Assembly: GCA_900543505.1 (NCBI GenBank)
Contig: UQSB01000004.1
Location: 1 to 64,000 of the forward strand
From: an uncultured Collinsella sp.
GTDB taxonomy: Bacteria; Actinomycetota; Coriobacteriia; Coriobacteriales; Coriobacteriaceae
DNA length: 64,000 bases
Direction: 5' to 3'
Part shown: one piece after another, positions 49,310 to 57,173 of the stretch
Position numbering within the stretch: position 1 is the first letter of the stretch
How the letters are laid out: each line of letters starts with the position of its first letter
Program-made: the position numbers and the translations under genes
The notes under the pieces: generated by a model
Told to the model about the DNA's origin: nothing
Seen by the model: only the letters and a program-made list of their open reading frames with translations
Database searches by the model: none

Positions 49310-50167
49310 ATGGCACTTGTTACCACCGAAAAGATGCTCAAGGACGCTCAGGCCGGCCACTACGCCGTCGGCGCGTTCAACGTCGAGAACCTCGAGTTTG
49401 TTATGGCCGTTCTGGCCGCTGCCGAGGAGACCAAGTCCCCCGTCATCATGCAGACCACCCCGGGCACCATCAAGACCGCTGGTCTGGACTACTTCTACGG
49501 CATGGTCAAGGCTGCCGCCGAGCGCACTTCCGTGCCCGTCGCTCTGCACCTCGATCACGGCGATGGCTATGACCGCTGCATGCAGGCTTTCCGCACGGGC
49601 TACACCTCCGTCATGATCGACGGCTCGCACGAGTCCTTCGAGGACAACATCGCCCTGACCAAGTCCGTCGCCGACGCTGGCCGCGCCATGGGCGTGCCCG
49701 TCGAGGCTGAGCTCGGCAAGGTTGGCGGCAAAGAGGACGACGGTCCCGCGGTTGAGGGCGAGAGCCCCTACACCGATCCTGCCGAGGCCAAGGAGTTTGT
49801 TGAGCGTACCGGCTGCACCTCCCTCGCAATTGGCGTTGGCACCAGCCACGGTGTGTACACGAGCGATCCGCACATCGAGCAGTCCGTGGTCAAGGCCATC
49901 CGCGACGCCGTCGACGTGCCGCTGGTTCTGCACGGCACCTCCGGTGTGCCCGATGAGCAGGTTGCCGAGGCTGTGAAGAACGGTATCTGCAAGGTTAACT
50001 ACGCTACCGAGCTGCGTCAGGCCTACACCAAGGGCTTCATGGCCTACATGGCCGAGAACCCCGCCTGCTTCGATCCCAAGAAGCCGGCCAAGGAGGGCAT
50101 GCGCGAGATCACCGAGCTGGTTAAGATCCGCATGACCAACCTCAACTCTGTGGGCAAGGCAGAGTAA
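49310..50167 (+). CDS. Class II ketose-bisphosphate aldolase (KbaY/GatY or Fba type)
   Basis: A 285-residue zinc aldolase. Zinc and catalytic motifs: VPVALHLDHGDGYDRC, GYTSVMIDGSHESFEDNIALT, VEAELGKVGGKEDD, GVGTSHGVY, LVLHGTSGVPDEQV and KVNYATELR. The short length and sequence resemble tagatose-bisphosphate aldolases KbaY/GatY, which also act on fructose-bisphosphate. With LacC twice in the window and no LacD, it is the best candidate for the last tagatose step. ATG 49310 follows GAGAGGAG. Confidence 0.9.
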   Translation: MALVTTEKMLKDAQAGHYAVGAFNVENLEFVMAVLAAAEETKSPVIMQTTPGTIKTAGLDYFYGMVKAAAERTSVPVALHLDHGDGYDRCMQAFRTGYTSVMIDGSHESFEDNIALTKSVADAGRAMGVPVEAELGKVGGKEDDGPAVEGESPYTDPAEAKEFVERTGCTSLAIGVGTSHGVYTSDPHIEQSVVKAIRDAVDVPLVLHGTSGVPDEQVAEAVKNGICKVNYATELRQAYTKGFMAYMAENPACFDPKKPAKEGMREITELVKIRMTNLNSVGKAE

Positions 50168-50200
50168 CAGCAAGGGTACTCCGACTCGCTACATATCCCG

Positions 50201-50325
50201 GGGAGGGACGAGGACTTAGTTCCCCAATCGTCCTCGGGCATGCAAAAAGCCTCGCTGCGCACTTCGTGCGGCGAGGCTTTTTGCCCCCTGCGGAAAGATT
50301 GGGGAACTAAGCCCTCGTCCCTCCC
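50201..50325. repeat. Palindromic element G enclosing the aldolase terminator
   Basis: Arms of 29 bp, from GGGAGGGACGAGGAC at 50201 to 50229 and their complement at 50297-50325, differ at one base. They enclose a complete terminator. The remaining DNA up to 50489 has a loose direct repeat of TCGCCCTTGTGG (near 50347 and 50450) and no gene. Confidence 0.75.
50242..50284. terminator. Terminator of the aldolase gene
   Basis: Stem GCAAAAAGCCTCGC and its complement around GCACTTCGTGC, with U-tracts on both strands, so it may act in both directions. Confidence 0.88.
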
Positions 50326-50489
50326 AGGTTGACCTACTCGAGGTCGTCGCCCTTGTGGCGTTAGGGCGGAAAATAATAAGAAGCCTTCGCGCTGCGGAAT
50401 GATTTTGGAAACTAAGTACGGGGACCCGCCCAAGCCGTTCTGCTCAATCGCCCTTGTGGTGTTGGGACTGAAAGGGTGGGACGCGTGGG

Positions 50490-51113
50490 TTATTTGGTTG
50501 TTAGGGTTAGTAGGTCGTTGGGGGTTTTGAGGTTGTAGGTGGCGTTTGGGATGTCTTGGTGTGATCCCCATGCCGCTCTGGCAAAACTGACCCCTGCCGA
50601 AGTTGCGCATTGTTCGTCGTAGACGGTGTCGCCAACGTAGACGACGTTGCCAGGATTCGCGCCCGTACGCCGGAGATATTCGAGCATGGGTGCGGGTGCG
50701 GGTTTATGTTCGGTTGTGTCTTCGACAAGGATGATGTGCTCAAAATACTTATCGAAACCAAGGGGTGCAATTTCTTTTGTGTATTCGTCGCGCGCACGTG
50801 AGGAGACGATGCCAAGTTTGCAGCCGCTATCGGCGAGTGTTGCGATGACTTCAGGCAAACCTGGAAACACGCTGATGGTGCTTTTAAAGCTGGCGGCAAC
50901 TTGGCACCAGCGATCCAACGTTGCCTGCGAGTAGATTCCAAGTTTCTCAAGGGCATCCTTGCCGGGTATGCCGAGGGCAAATTCAAGCTCGTGTCGGGGG
51001 AGCGTTTTGCCGGTCTCTTCTTGGACAATCTGGACAAGCGATGATAGAACGCTTTCTTCTGTATCTGCCAATGTCCCATCAACGTCAAATACGATATGGT
51101 CAAAGTGCTTCAT
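50490..51113 (-). CDS. HAD-superfamily phosphatase (PGP/PpaX-like)
   Basis: A 207-residue hydrolase. Motif I FDVDGTLADTEE with the nucleophilic Asp, motif II GIVSSRARDEY, motif III Lys in HKPAPAPMLEYL and motif IV YVGDTVYDEQCA. It resembles phosphoglycolate phosphatases and beta-phosphoglucomutase relatives; the substrate is unknown. It lies 56 bp after the AraC regulator on the same strand and may be its target. Confidence 0.9.
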   Translation of the reverse strand: MKHFDHIVFDVDGTLADTEESVLSSLVQIVQEETGKTLPRHELEFALGIPGKDALEKLGIYSQATLDRWCQVAASFKSTISVFPGLPEVIATLADSGCKLGIVSSRARDEYTKEIAPLGFDKYFEHIILVEDTTEHKPAPAPMLEYLRRTGANPGNVVYVGDTVYDEQCATSAGVSFARAAWGSHQDIPNATYNLKTPNDLLTLTTK

Positions 51114-51169
51114 ATGATTGCTCCTCTCTGTTGTTTGCCTGCAAGTTTGATGCGGTGACAGAAGAAAGG

Positions 51170-52108
51170 CTAGCGGGATTTCTGCCTGGTGCTATCGAGA
51201 TTCTGCCTCGCTGCTCGATAGCTCGAAGGAGTGCATCCCATTTGTTCTTTAAATACCTGGCCAAGATGGCTTGCTGTCGCAAAGCCGCATTGGCGCGCGA
51301 CTGTCTGGACCGTTCGCGTGGTGTGTGTCAAAAGTTCGCAAGCACGGTTTACGCGGTATGCGCGCAGATATGCCGCCGGGGTCGTTCCTGCGCAAGCTTC
51401 GATAATGCGGTAACACTCTCTTTCGCTTACGCCGGCTGCAGATGCCATCTGGGGCACATCTATAGCGGCTGCATAGTTCGCGCGGATATAGTCCAGGATT
51501 GCCTTGAACTGTACGTCGCGGTTGGTCATCCAAGAGGCGTTGTCGGAGGAAAAGAGCGGTTCGGCCTTGGCGTAAATCTGAATCCAGAGCTCTGACAAGC
51601 TATTCCGAAGCGCCATCTCGTTCTGCGGCCGTTGAAGGTCGTGGTTAAAGGAACTCTTTAGCAAATCGATAAAGGGCATATCGTCGGGGTTGGTGGGCGA
51701 CCATTTGAGCACATCGACGCCTCGACATTGCAGTAAAGGATTGATATAGCGCTTTTGAAGGCGTCCCGCGGGATCGCCGAGCATCGACGGCTGAAAGATA
51801 TGCAACATTTGAATGGCTGGTGCCGAATTGGGTGATTGCAGCGTGCTGTGCAAAACGCCGCCGTTGATAAAGCCGGCGGACCCTTCCTCAAAGCGTACGT
51901 GCTCATGAGCCGCGCGCGTTCGATAGTCAATCGCTCCCTGCTCCATGTAGAAAAGCTCAACCTCGGAATGCCAGTGCCAGGGGACGGAATTGCCCGGATA
52001 GCGAGCGAATTCTGCGCGTTCGGCAATATAGGGCCAGTCTTCGGCGGTCTCGGGAAACGCTTCCTCGCGTCCTCCGCGGTGCAATTCTATGTGATCCATG
52101 TTTCGCAT
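51170..52108 (-). CDS. AraC-family regulator
   Basis: A 312-residue regulator. An N-terminal cupin (about residues 25-110: WHWHSEVELFYMEQG, GSAGFINGGVLHS) binds the effector. The C-terminal double HTH (about 210-305) contains ILDYIRANYAAAIDVPQMASAAGVSERECYRII and TVQTVARQCGFATASHLGQVFKEQMGCTPSSYR. It is followed by the HAD gene. Codon usage is slightly weaker in G+C than that of core genes. Confidence 0.9.
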   Translation of the reverse strand: MRNMDHIELHRGGREEAFPETAEDWPYIAERAEFARYPGNSVPWHWHSEVELFYMEQGAIDYRTRAAHEHVRFEEGSAGFINGGVLHSTLQSPNSAPAIQMLHIFQPSMLGDPAGRLQKRYINPLLQCRGVDVLKWSPTNPDDMPFIDLLKSSFNHDLQRPQNEMALRNSLSELWIQIYAKAEPLFSSDNASWMTNRDVQFKAILDYIRANYAAAIDVPQMASAAGVSERECYRIIEACAGTTPAAYLRAYRVNRACELLTHTTRTVQTVARQCGFATASHLGQVFKEQMGCTPSSYRAARQNLDSTRQKSR

Positions 52109-52597
52109 GGCATCAGTATAAAGCGCGATGGGCTTAGATTGCTCTTGCCTGTTCGGGGAACGCCTTGTCTAGGGATGCTTGGAGCTTTTCGAAGGATGCT
52201 CGTAAGTTGAGGCTCTGATCGGCTGAGCGCTTGGTTTTTGTGGTGGGGGAGTCGAGGAGGCCGTTTCTCTGCGTCGGGGGGAAGGAGAAAAGGTTTGCAT
52301 GTTTTAGGGATGGCTGCCGTGCTACGGCATTGGAAGAATGCATGCTTATGCGGCCTCCTCGATGTCCACCAAAAGATTGCGCACGGGGTGTGCTGCTAGG
52401 TCCCGTGCGTTGGCAGTATTATGCCGCGAGCGCAGATAAGGAAGCGCTAAAGAAAGGCTTAATGAGGTTTGACGTTGCGATGAAACTGCAGGTCAGAGGT
52501 ATCGAGTAACACTCTTGAAAGGTTTTGAGCTTAAGGGCTTTCTAAGGTTTGTGACGTGGATGTGGCGCGGACGTGCGTAGCGTGTGAATGCTCGCTG
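52109..52597. other. Intergenic region without a clear gene
   Basis: A plus-strand frame at 52231-52509 ends in LLGPVRWQYYAASADKEAL and further plausible helix-forming residues up to VRGIE, but it lacks a start with a ribosome binding site. A minus-strand frame (52134-52343) ends in LNLRASFEKLQASLDKAF. Either could be a gene remnant; neither is convincing. Confidence 0.35.
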
Positions 52598-53584
52598 TTA
52601 GCGCTGCGGCTCTGTGGCGCGCACCTGCTCGATGACCTTTTCCATCGTGGCGTCGATGCGGTCTTTTTTGAGTTCGCATTCCCAGATGGTTATGGGCGTC
52701 CAGCCCATTTGAGTGAGCGCTGCCACAGCAGCACGGTCGCGCTCGACGTTGCGACGGAACTTTGCCTCCCAAAACTCAACGTTGCGCTTGGGCTGGCTTG
52801 GGTTGCACTTGGGGCAGCGGTGCCAAAAGCAACCGTTGACGAAGATGGCGATCTTGCGGCCGGGGAAGGCGATGTCGGGCTTGCCGGGTACCTTCCATTC
52901 CAAACGATAGCCCGTAAGGCCCGCGGCCCGTAGGCGCTGACGTACGAGCAGCTCGGGCTTGGTGTTGGCGCGCTTGTTGCCCTTCATGGACTTTTTGATG
53001 GCGGCGCGACGGCGGACCAGTTCGCGCTCGTCAGCGGAGAGGTCCGAGGTATCGATGCCGTCGAGCAGACCGGGCTTGGGACGCTTTTTGCTGCGGCGTT
53101 TAGGTGCGCGCTTGGGTTTGGTGGCGGGTTTGTCGGTTGTGTTGGGCGCGGCGTCATCGGCGGAGCTTGCCTCAAGCCGGTCTTCCTTTAACTCAATCAG
53201 AGCATCAATGAGCCCCTTGTCGGCGGGCATCCATTCCACCGTGGCAAGCGAGGTGCGTGGAATCCAGCGGATATCAAGCTGGCGGTCGTGTTTCTGGGGC
53301 TCATCGGATTCATCGGCGAGCGAGCAGTAGTAACACTCCATGGAGAGATGAAAATCGGGGTAGTCATACTCAACGGTGTAGAAATCACGCAGGTTGGTGA
53401 CCTTCACCTGCAGCTCTTCCATGAGCTCGCGGCGAACAGCGTCTTCGGGCGTCTCGCCGCGCAGAAGTTTGCCGCCTGGGAACTCCCAGAGTCCCTGCAT
53501 GTCGCCGTAGCCGCGCTGCACGGCAAGTAGCTCGTCAGATCCATCCTTGCGAATGATCCCGGCGGCAACATGAACAGTCTTCAA
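52598..53584 (-). CDS. Fusion of Nudix hydrolase and Vsr-type DNA mismatch endonuclease
   Basis: A 328-residue two-domain protein. Residues 1-135 form a MutT-like Nudix domain: GLWEFPGGKLLRGET with the Nudix box G38-x5-E44-x7-R52-E-L-x-E-E-x-x-V60 (the usual second Gly is Gln59). A basic linker (about 140-185, KPKRAPKRRSKKRPKP) follows. Residues 190-310 are a Vsr endonuclease: MKGNKRANTKPELLVRQRL, VPGKPDIAFPGRKIAIFVNGCFWHRCPKC, FWEAKFRRNVERD and ITIWECELK. The catalytic Asp (D237), His and zinc-site Cys residues are in place. TTG 53584 is the likely start, six bases after AGAGGG. The family roles are clearing oxidised nucleotides and repairing T:G mismatches. No Dcm-type methylase is in the window. 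Confidence 0.88.
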   Translation of the reverse strand: MKTVHVAAGIIRKDGSDELLAVQRGYGDMQGLWEFPGGKLLRGETPEDAVRRELMEELQVKVTNLRDFYTVEYDYPDFHLSMECYYCSLADESDEPQKHDRQLDIRWIPRTSLATVEWMPADKGLIDALIELKEDRLEASSADDAAPNTTDKPATKPKRAPKRRSKKRPKPGLLDGIDTSDLSADERELVRRRAAIKKSMKGNKRANTKPELLVRQRLRAAGLTGYRLEWKVPGKPDIAFPGRKIAIFVNGCFWHRCPKCNPSQPKRNVEFWEAKFRRNVERDRAAVAALTQMGWTPITIWECELKKDRIDATMEKVIEQVRATEPQR

Positions 53585-53616
53585 CAGGAGCCCTCTCTCA
53601 ACATCATTACATGACG

Positions 53617-53728
53617 GGGTAGTCTTTTTGGGACGGGGCTTTTTTAGCTGCCCTATGTCAAATGCGCCCTCATGCCTCAAAAGCTTCGGATGGGGCAGCA
53701 AAAAAGCCCCGTCCCAAAAAGACTACCC
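53617..53728. repeat. Palindromic element H
   Basis: Perfect 29-bp arms: left begins GGGTAGTCTTTTTGGGACGG at 53617, right ends complementary at 53728. A further GCTGCCC/GGGCAGC pair follows inside after one bulged base. The arms carry GGGGCTTTTTT, so the transcript could also terminate here. It occupies the gap between the Nudix-Vsr gene and the ABC system. Confidence 0.75.
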
Positions 53729-53832
53729 TTACCTTACGCAACGGTAAGGCAAGCGTAAGCCATATCGATGGTAGCCGACTCGGCTTCTTGCGACTATAGA
53801 TGCCGTAGACTAATCGCAAGAAAGGACTCGGT

Positions 53833-54618
53833 ATGCAAACCACGCACATGGCGACCCCGGTACTGGAGGTCGCGCATCTCGAAAAGGTATATGGAGCGCT
53901 GGGCAACGTGACCCGCGCGCTCAACGACGTCAGCTTTACCGTCAACCGCGGTGAGTTCGTTGGCATCATGGGCGCCTCGGGCTCGGGCAAGTCGACGCTG
54001 CTCAACTGCGTGTCGACCATCGATAGCGCCACGAGTGGCACCATCCGCATCAACGGCCAGGACGTGACGCGCATGAAGCAGGCCAAGCTTTCGCAGTTCC
54101 GCCGCGAGGAGCTCGGCTTTATCTTCCAGGACTCCAACCTGCTCGATACGCTCACGGCACGCGAGAACATCGCCCTGCCGCTCACCATTGCCCGCACAAA
54201 CTCGGCAGAGATCTCGACCCGCGTGCAGGACGTGGCCGCGCGTCTGTCTATCAGTCAGGTGCTCGACAAGTATCCCTACCAGATGTCCGGCGGTCAGCAA
54301 CAGCGCGTTGCCGCGGCTCGCGCACTCGTCACCGACCCCACCATGATCATGGCCGACGAGCCCACCGGCGCCCTCGATTCCAAGAGCGCTCGTCTGCTGC
54401 TCGAGAGCCTAGAGGCCCTCAACCGCCGCCTGCGCGCCACCGTGCTCATGGTTACGCACGACAGTTTTGCCGCCAGCTACACGAGCCGTGTGCTGTTTAT
54501 TCGCGACGGCAAGATCTTCACCGAGCTGCGCCGCGGCGACACCGACCGCCGAGAGTTCTTCGACCGCATTATGGAGGTCGTTGCCATGATGGGCGGTGAG
54601 GGCTCCGATGCTCTGTAA
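53833..54618 (+). CDS. ABC transporter ATPase (BceA/MacB type)
   Basis: A 261-residue ATP-binding subunit. Walker A GASGSGKSTLLN, Q-loop FIFQDSNLLDTL, signature MSGGQQQRVAAARAL, Walker B MIMADEPTGALD and the H-loop VTHD. This form pairs with FtsX-fold permeases in antimicrobial-peptide detoxification or lipoprotein release. Its end overlaps the permease start by 11 bp. No two-component system, the usual partner of BceAB, lies next to it. Confidence 0.92.
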   Translation: MQTTHMATPVLEVAHLEKVYGALGNVTRALNDVSFTVNRGEFVGIMGASGSGKSTLLNCVSTIDSATSGTIRINGQDVTRMKQAKLSQFRREELGFIFQDSNLLDTLTARENIALPLTIARTNSAEISTRVQDVAARLSISQVLDKYPYQMSGGQQQRVAAARALVTDPTMIMADEPTGALDSKSARLLLESLEALNRRLRATVLMVTHDSFAASYTSRVLFIRDGKIFTELRRGDTDRREFFDRIMEVVAMMGGEGSDAL

Positions 54619-56845
54619 ACTCGCTTGGGGCAACGTCCGCCGCGCCGGCCGCGACTACCTCGTCTACTTGCTGACGCTCACCCTGGGTGTCACGGTCTTC
54701 TATGCCTTCAATACCGTCTCGATGCAGGTCGACATTGCCGGCATCAAGGAGGAGGGACTGTCCGAGCTCATGGGCAGCATGCTCGGTTACCTGACGTACT
54801 TTTTGGCCGGCGTCATGGCCTTTTTGATGGTGTATGCCAACAACTTCATCATGAAGCGCCGCAAAAAGGAGTTCGGCCTGTACCAGGTGCTCGGCATGCG
54901 CCGCGGGCGCGTCGCCACGATCATGGCGCTCGAGACCGTGATCGTTTCGGTCGGCGCCTTTGTCGCCGGCATTGTGCTGGGCGTGGGGCTCTCCCAGCTC
55001 ATGACATTCTTTACGGCCTCGCTCTTTAAGACACAGATCGCTAATTTCCGCTTCTTTTTCTCGGTGCATGCGTTCAACCTGACCCTTGCCTGCATGATCG
55101 TGATGTTTGTGCTTACGCTACTGCTGAACCTTCGCGCCGTGCGCCGTACCAAGCTCATCGAGCTTATGGGCGCCGAGCGGCGCAACGAGAGCATCAAGAC
55201 GCGCAACCCCTGGATTGCGATCGCCATCTTTGTCGTGGGCGTGGTGCTGGTGGGCGTGGCCTATTACCGCCTGTTGCGCGATGGGTTCCCGCTCACCGCG
55301 ACGGAGGGTAAGCTGCAGGAGGCCATGAACCAGTTTGGTATCACCACGGCCATGGTTACGGTGGGTACCTTTGCCCTGTTCTGGGGCCTTTCGGGCATGC
55401 TTATCAAGCTGCTGCAGAGCCTACGCAGCGTGTATTGGCGCGGCCTCAACATGTTTACCGTGCGCCAGCTTGCGGCCAAGGTCAACACGGTGTGCTTTTC
55501 GATGGGCGTTATCGCGATGATCCTGTTTCTGGCCATTACCTCGGTGACCTGCGGTATGTCGATCGCCAACGTGATGAACGAGAACCTGGAGCGCTATACG
55601 CCGGCGGATATGTCGCAGACGTATATCTATTACGCGTCCGATAGGCTCGACTACTACAAGGAGTATGTCAATCCTTCCGAGGCCGATCGCATGGTGCTGG
55701 CAGACGCAACGGTCGATTTGTACTCTGCATGGCACGGTGACCGTATCGATCCCGATAACGTTGCGGAAAGTATCAAGGGCAAGTCGGCAGATAATGGCAA
55801 CGAGGCCGGAAAGAAGGTCAATATCGCCGATGTTGCCGGCGAGCATGTGCAGATTGATTCGTATCTGAGCTATACGCTTGGCGGCTCGGGCCCCTCGGTG
55901 GTGGCGGGTGAGATGTGCAAGGCCATGGGCGAAAAGCTTCCCAAGGCGCTCGAGGGAAGCAACGCCGATGATATGGGCCTGTTTGTGACGCCGGCGAGCC
56001 AGTACAACAAACTGCGCCAGATGATGGGCGAGGAGCCGGTGAGCATTGGCCGCGACCAGTATCTGCTCACGTGTGATATGGGCGGCGAGTTGGTCGACAT
56101 GTACACCAAGTATATGGCCGGCGGCCATGCCCTTACCTTGGGCGGGCATACGCTCAAGCCCGCAACCGATAAGTCGGACGAAGATACGGCGGCCATCGCC
56201 AACTCGGCGATGGGCAGTAATCCGGGTACCGTCGTCGTTGCCGACGAGCTGTTGTCCCAGCTTAACCTGCAGCCGTATGCCAGTAATTTGCTCGTTAACT
56301 ACAAGCAGGGGATGGATGTGACCAAGGCAGACGAGAGCATTAAATACACCATGCTCGACAATCTGCTCGTTGACGGCAAGGAGCCGGGGTCGTGGGGAGT
56401 CTTCATGACACGCTCCGAGATCTATACGCAGGCGGCGCAGATGAACGGCATGATTAGCTACCTAGCCATCTACATCGGCTTTGTGCTGGTCGTTGCGTGC
56501 GCGGCAATTCTATCGATCCAGCAGCTCTCCAACGTGGCGGATGGCAGCCGCAGCTATCGCGTGCTGGCGCAGATCGGCTGTGACGACCGCCAGATTCGCC
56601 ATTCGGTGATGGCGCAGCAAGCGGTGTTCTTCCTGTTCCCGCTGGCAGTGGGTCTGGCGCACTCCTTTGTGGCGCTCAAGGTGATCATCGAGCTGGTGAG
56701 CACGTTTGGCAACATGAGCATCGGCGGTACCGTGGGCCTCACCTGTGCGATCTTCCTGGCGGCCTATGGTGGTTACTTCCTGGTGACCTACCTCATGAGC
56801 ACCGGCATGGTGCGAGCCGCCATTGCTACCCGCTACAGCGAGTAG
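54608..56845 (+). CDS. FtsX-like ABC permease (BceB type)
   Basis: A 745-residue permease. The first helix follows RAGRDYLVYLLTLTLGVTVFYAFN; FGLYQVLGMRRGRVATIMALE marks the first FtsX domain and YRVLAQIGCDDRQIRHSVMAQQAVFF the second. A large extracytoplasmic domain lies at about residues 325-610. The pattern (helices 1-4, then pairs, long loop, last three helices) matches BceB. Likely function is removing a peptide antibiotic from its lipid target; this is inferred. ATG 54608 overlaps the ATPase stop. Confidence 0.9.
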   Translation: MLCKLAWGNVRRAGRDYLVYLLTLTLGVTVFYAFNTVSMQVDIAGIKEEGLSELMGSMLGYLTYFLAGVMAFLMVYANNFIMKRRKKEFGLYQVLGMRRGRVATIMALETVIVSVGAFVAGIVLGVGLSQLMTFFTASLFKTQIANFRFFFSVHAFNLTLACMIVMFVLTLLLNLRAVRRTKLIELMGAERRNESIKTRNPWIAIAIFVVGVVLVGVAYYRLLRDGFPLTATEGKLQEAMNQFGITTAMVTVGTFALFWGLSGMLIKLLQSLRSVYWRGLNMFTVRQLAAKVNTVCFSMGVIAMILFLAITSVTCGMSIANVMNENLERYTPADMSQTYIYYASDRLDYYKEYVNPSEADRMVLADATVDLYSAWHGDRIDPDNVAESIKGKSADNGNEAGKKVNIADVAGEHVQIDSYLSYTLGGSGPSVVAGEMCKAMGEKLPKALEGSNADDMGLFVTPASQYNKLRQMMGEEPVSIGRDQYLLTCDMGGELVDMYTKYMAGGHALTLGGHTLKPATDKSDEDTAAIANSAMGSNPGTVVVADELLSQLNLQPYASNLLVNYKQGMDVTKADESIKYTMLDNLLVDGKEPGSWGVFMTRSEIYTQAAQMNGMISYLAIYIGFVLVVACAAILSIQQLSNVADGSRSYRVLAQIGCDDRQIRHSVMAQQAVFFLFPLAVGLAHSFVALKVIIELVSTFGNMSIGGTVGLTCAIFLAAYGGYFLVTYLMSTGMVRAAIATRYSE

Positions 56846-56880
56846 CAGACGGGCAAAACCGTCGCAAAACCAACGCAAAC

Positions 56881-56924
56881 AACCGCCGCGGAGGGAGTCG
56901 GCCCCCTTCCGCGGCGGTTTTTTG
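56881..56924 (+). terminator. Terminator of the ABC operon
   Basis: Stem AACCGCCGCGGAGGG with its complement, followed by TTTTTTG. Confidence 0.88.
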
Positions 56925-56946
56925 CCTTTCCGGTACGCCTCAGATG

Positions 56947-57067
56947 CAAGTGAGTAGACTTTTTTGGATCTGCCGAGCACATCGCGACAAATGCTCGGTA
57001 AAACCGCAGGTCAGCGCTGTGGCGATTTGGGGTGTGCTCGGCTTCCTGCAAGAAGTCTACTCACTTG
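56947..57067. repeat. Palindromic element C with AAAACCGCAGGT core
   Basis: Perfect 15-bp arms CAAGTGAGTAGACTT and AAGTCTACTCACTTG. An inner pair CCGAGCAC/GTGCTCGG (56973-56980, 57034-57041) is nested. The core AAAACCGCAGGT begins at 57000, 38 bases after the left arm, as in elements A and B. Confidence 0.75.
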
Positions 57068-57138
57068 GTTTTTGCTGCTAGAAGACCGCTGCGAGGGAAG
57101 GCAACTCCCTCGCAGCGGCCGACGTTTGTCCAGATAAA

Positions 57139-57173
57139 ACCTGCCAAAATAAACCTGTCCCTTTTTGGCAGGT
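57139..57173 (-). terminator. Terminator of the LuxR-type gene
   Basis: On the minus strand ACCTGCCAAAA pairs with TTTTGGCAGGT, followed by TTTATC. It abuts the stop codon. Confidence 0.75.

Noticed and set aside
52231..52509. 93-codon plus-strand frame
   Set aside because: No ribosome binding site and no recognised family; at best a gene remnant, so it is only mentioned in the intergenic entry.
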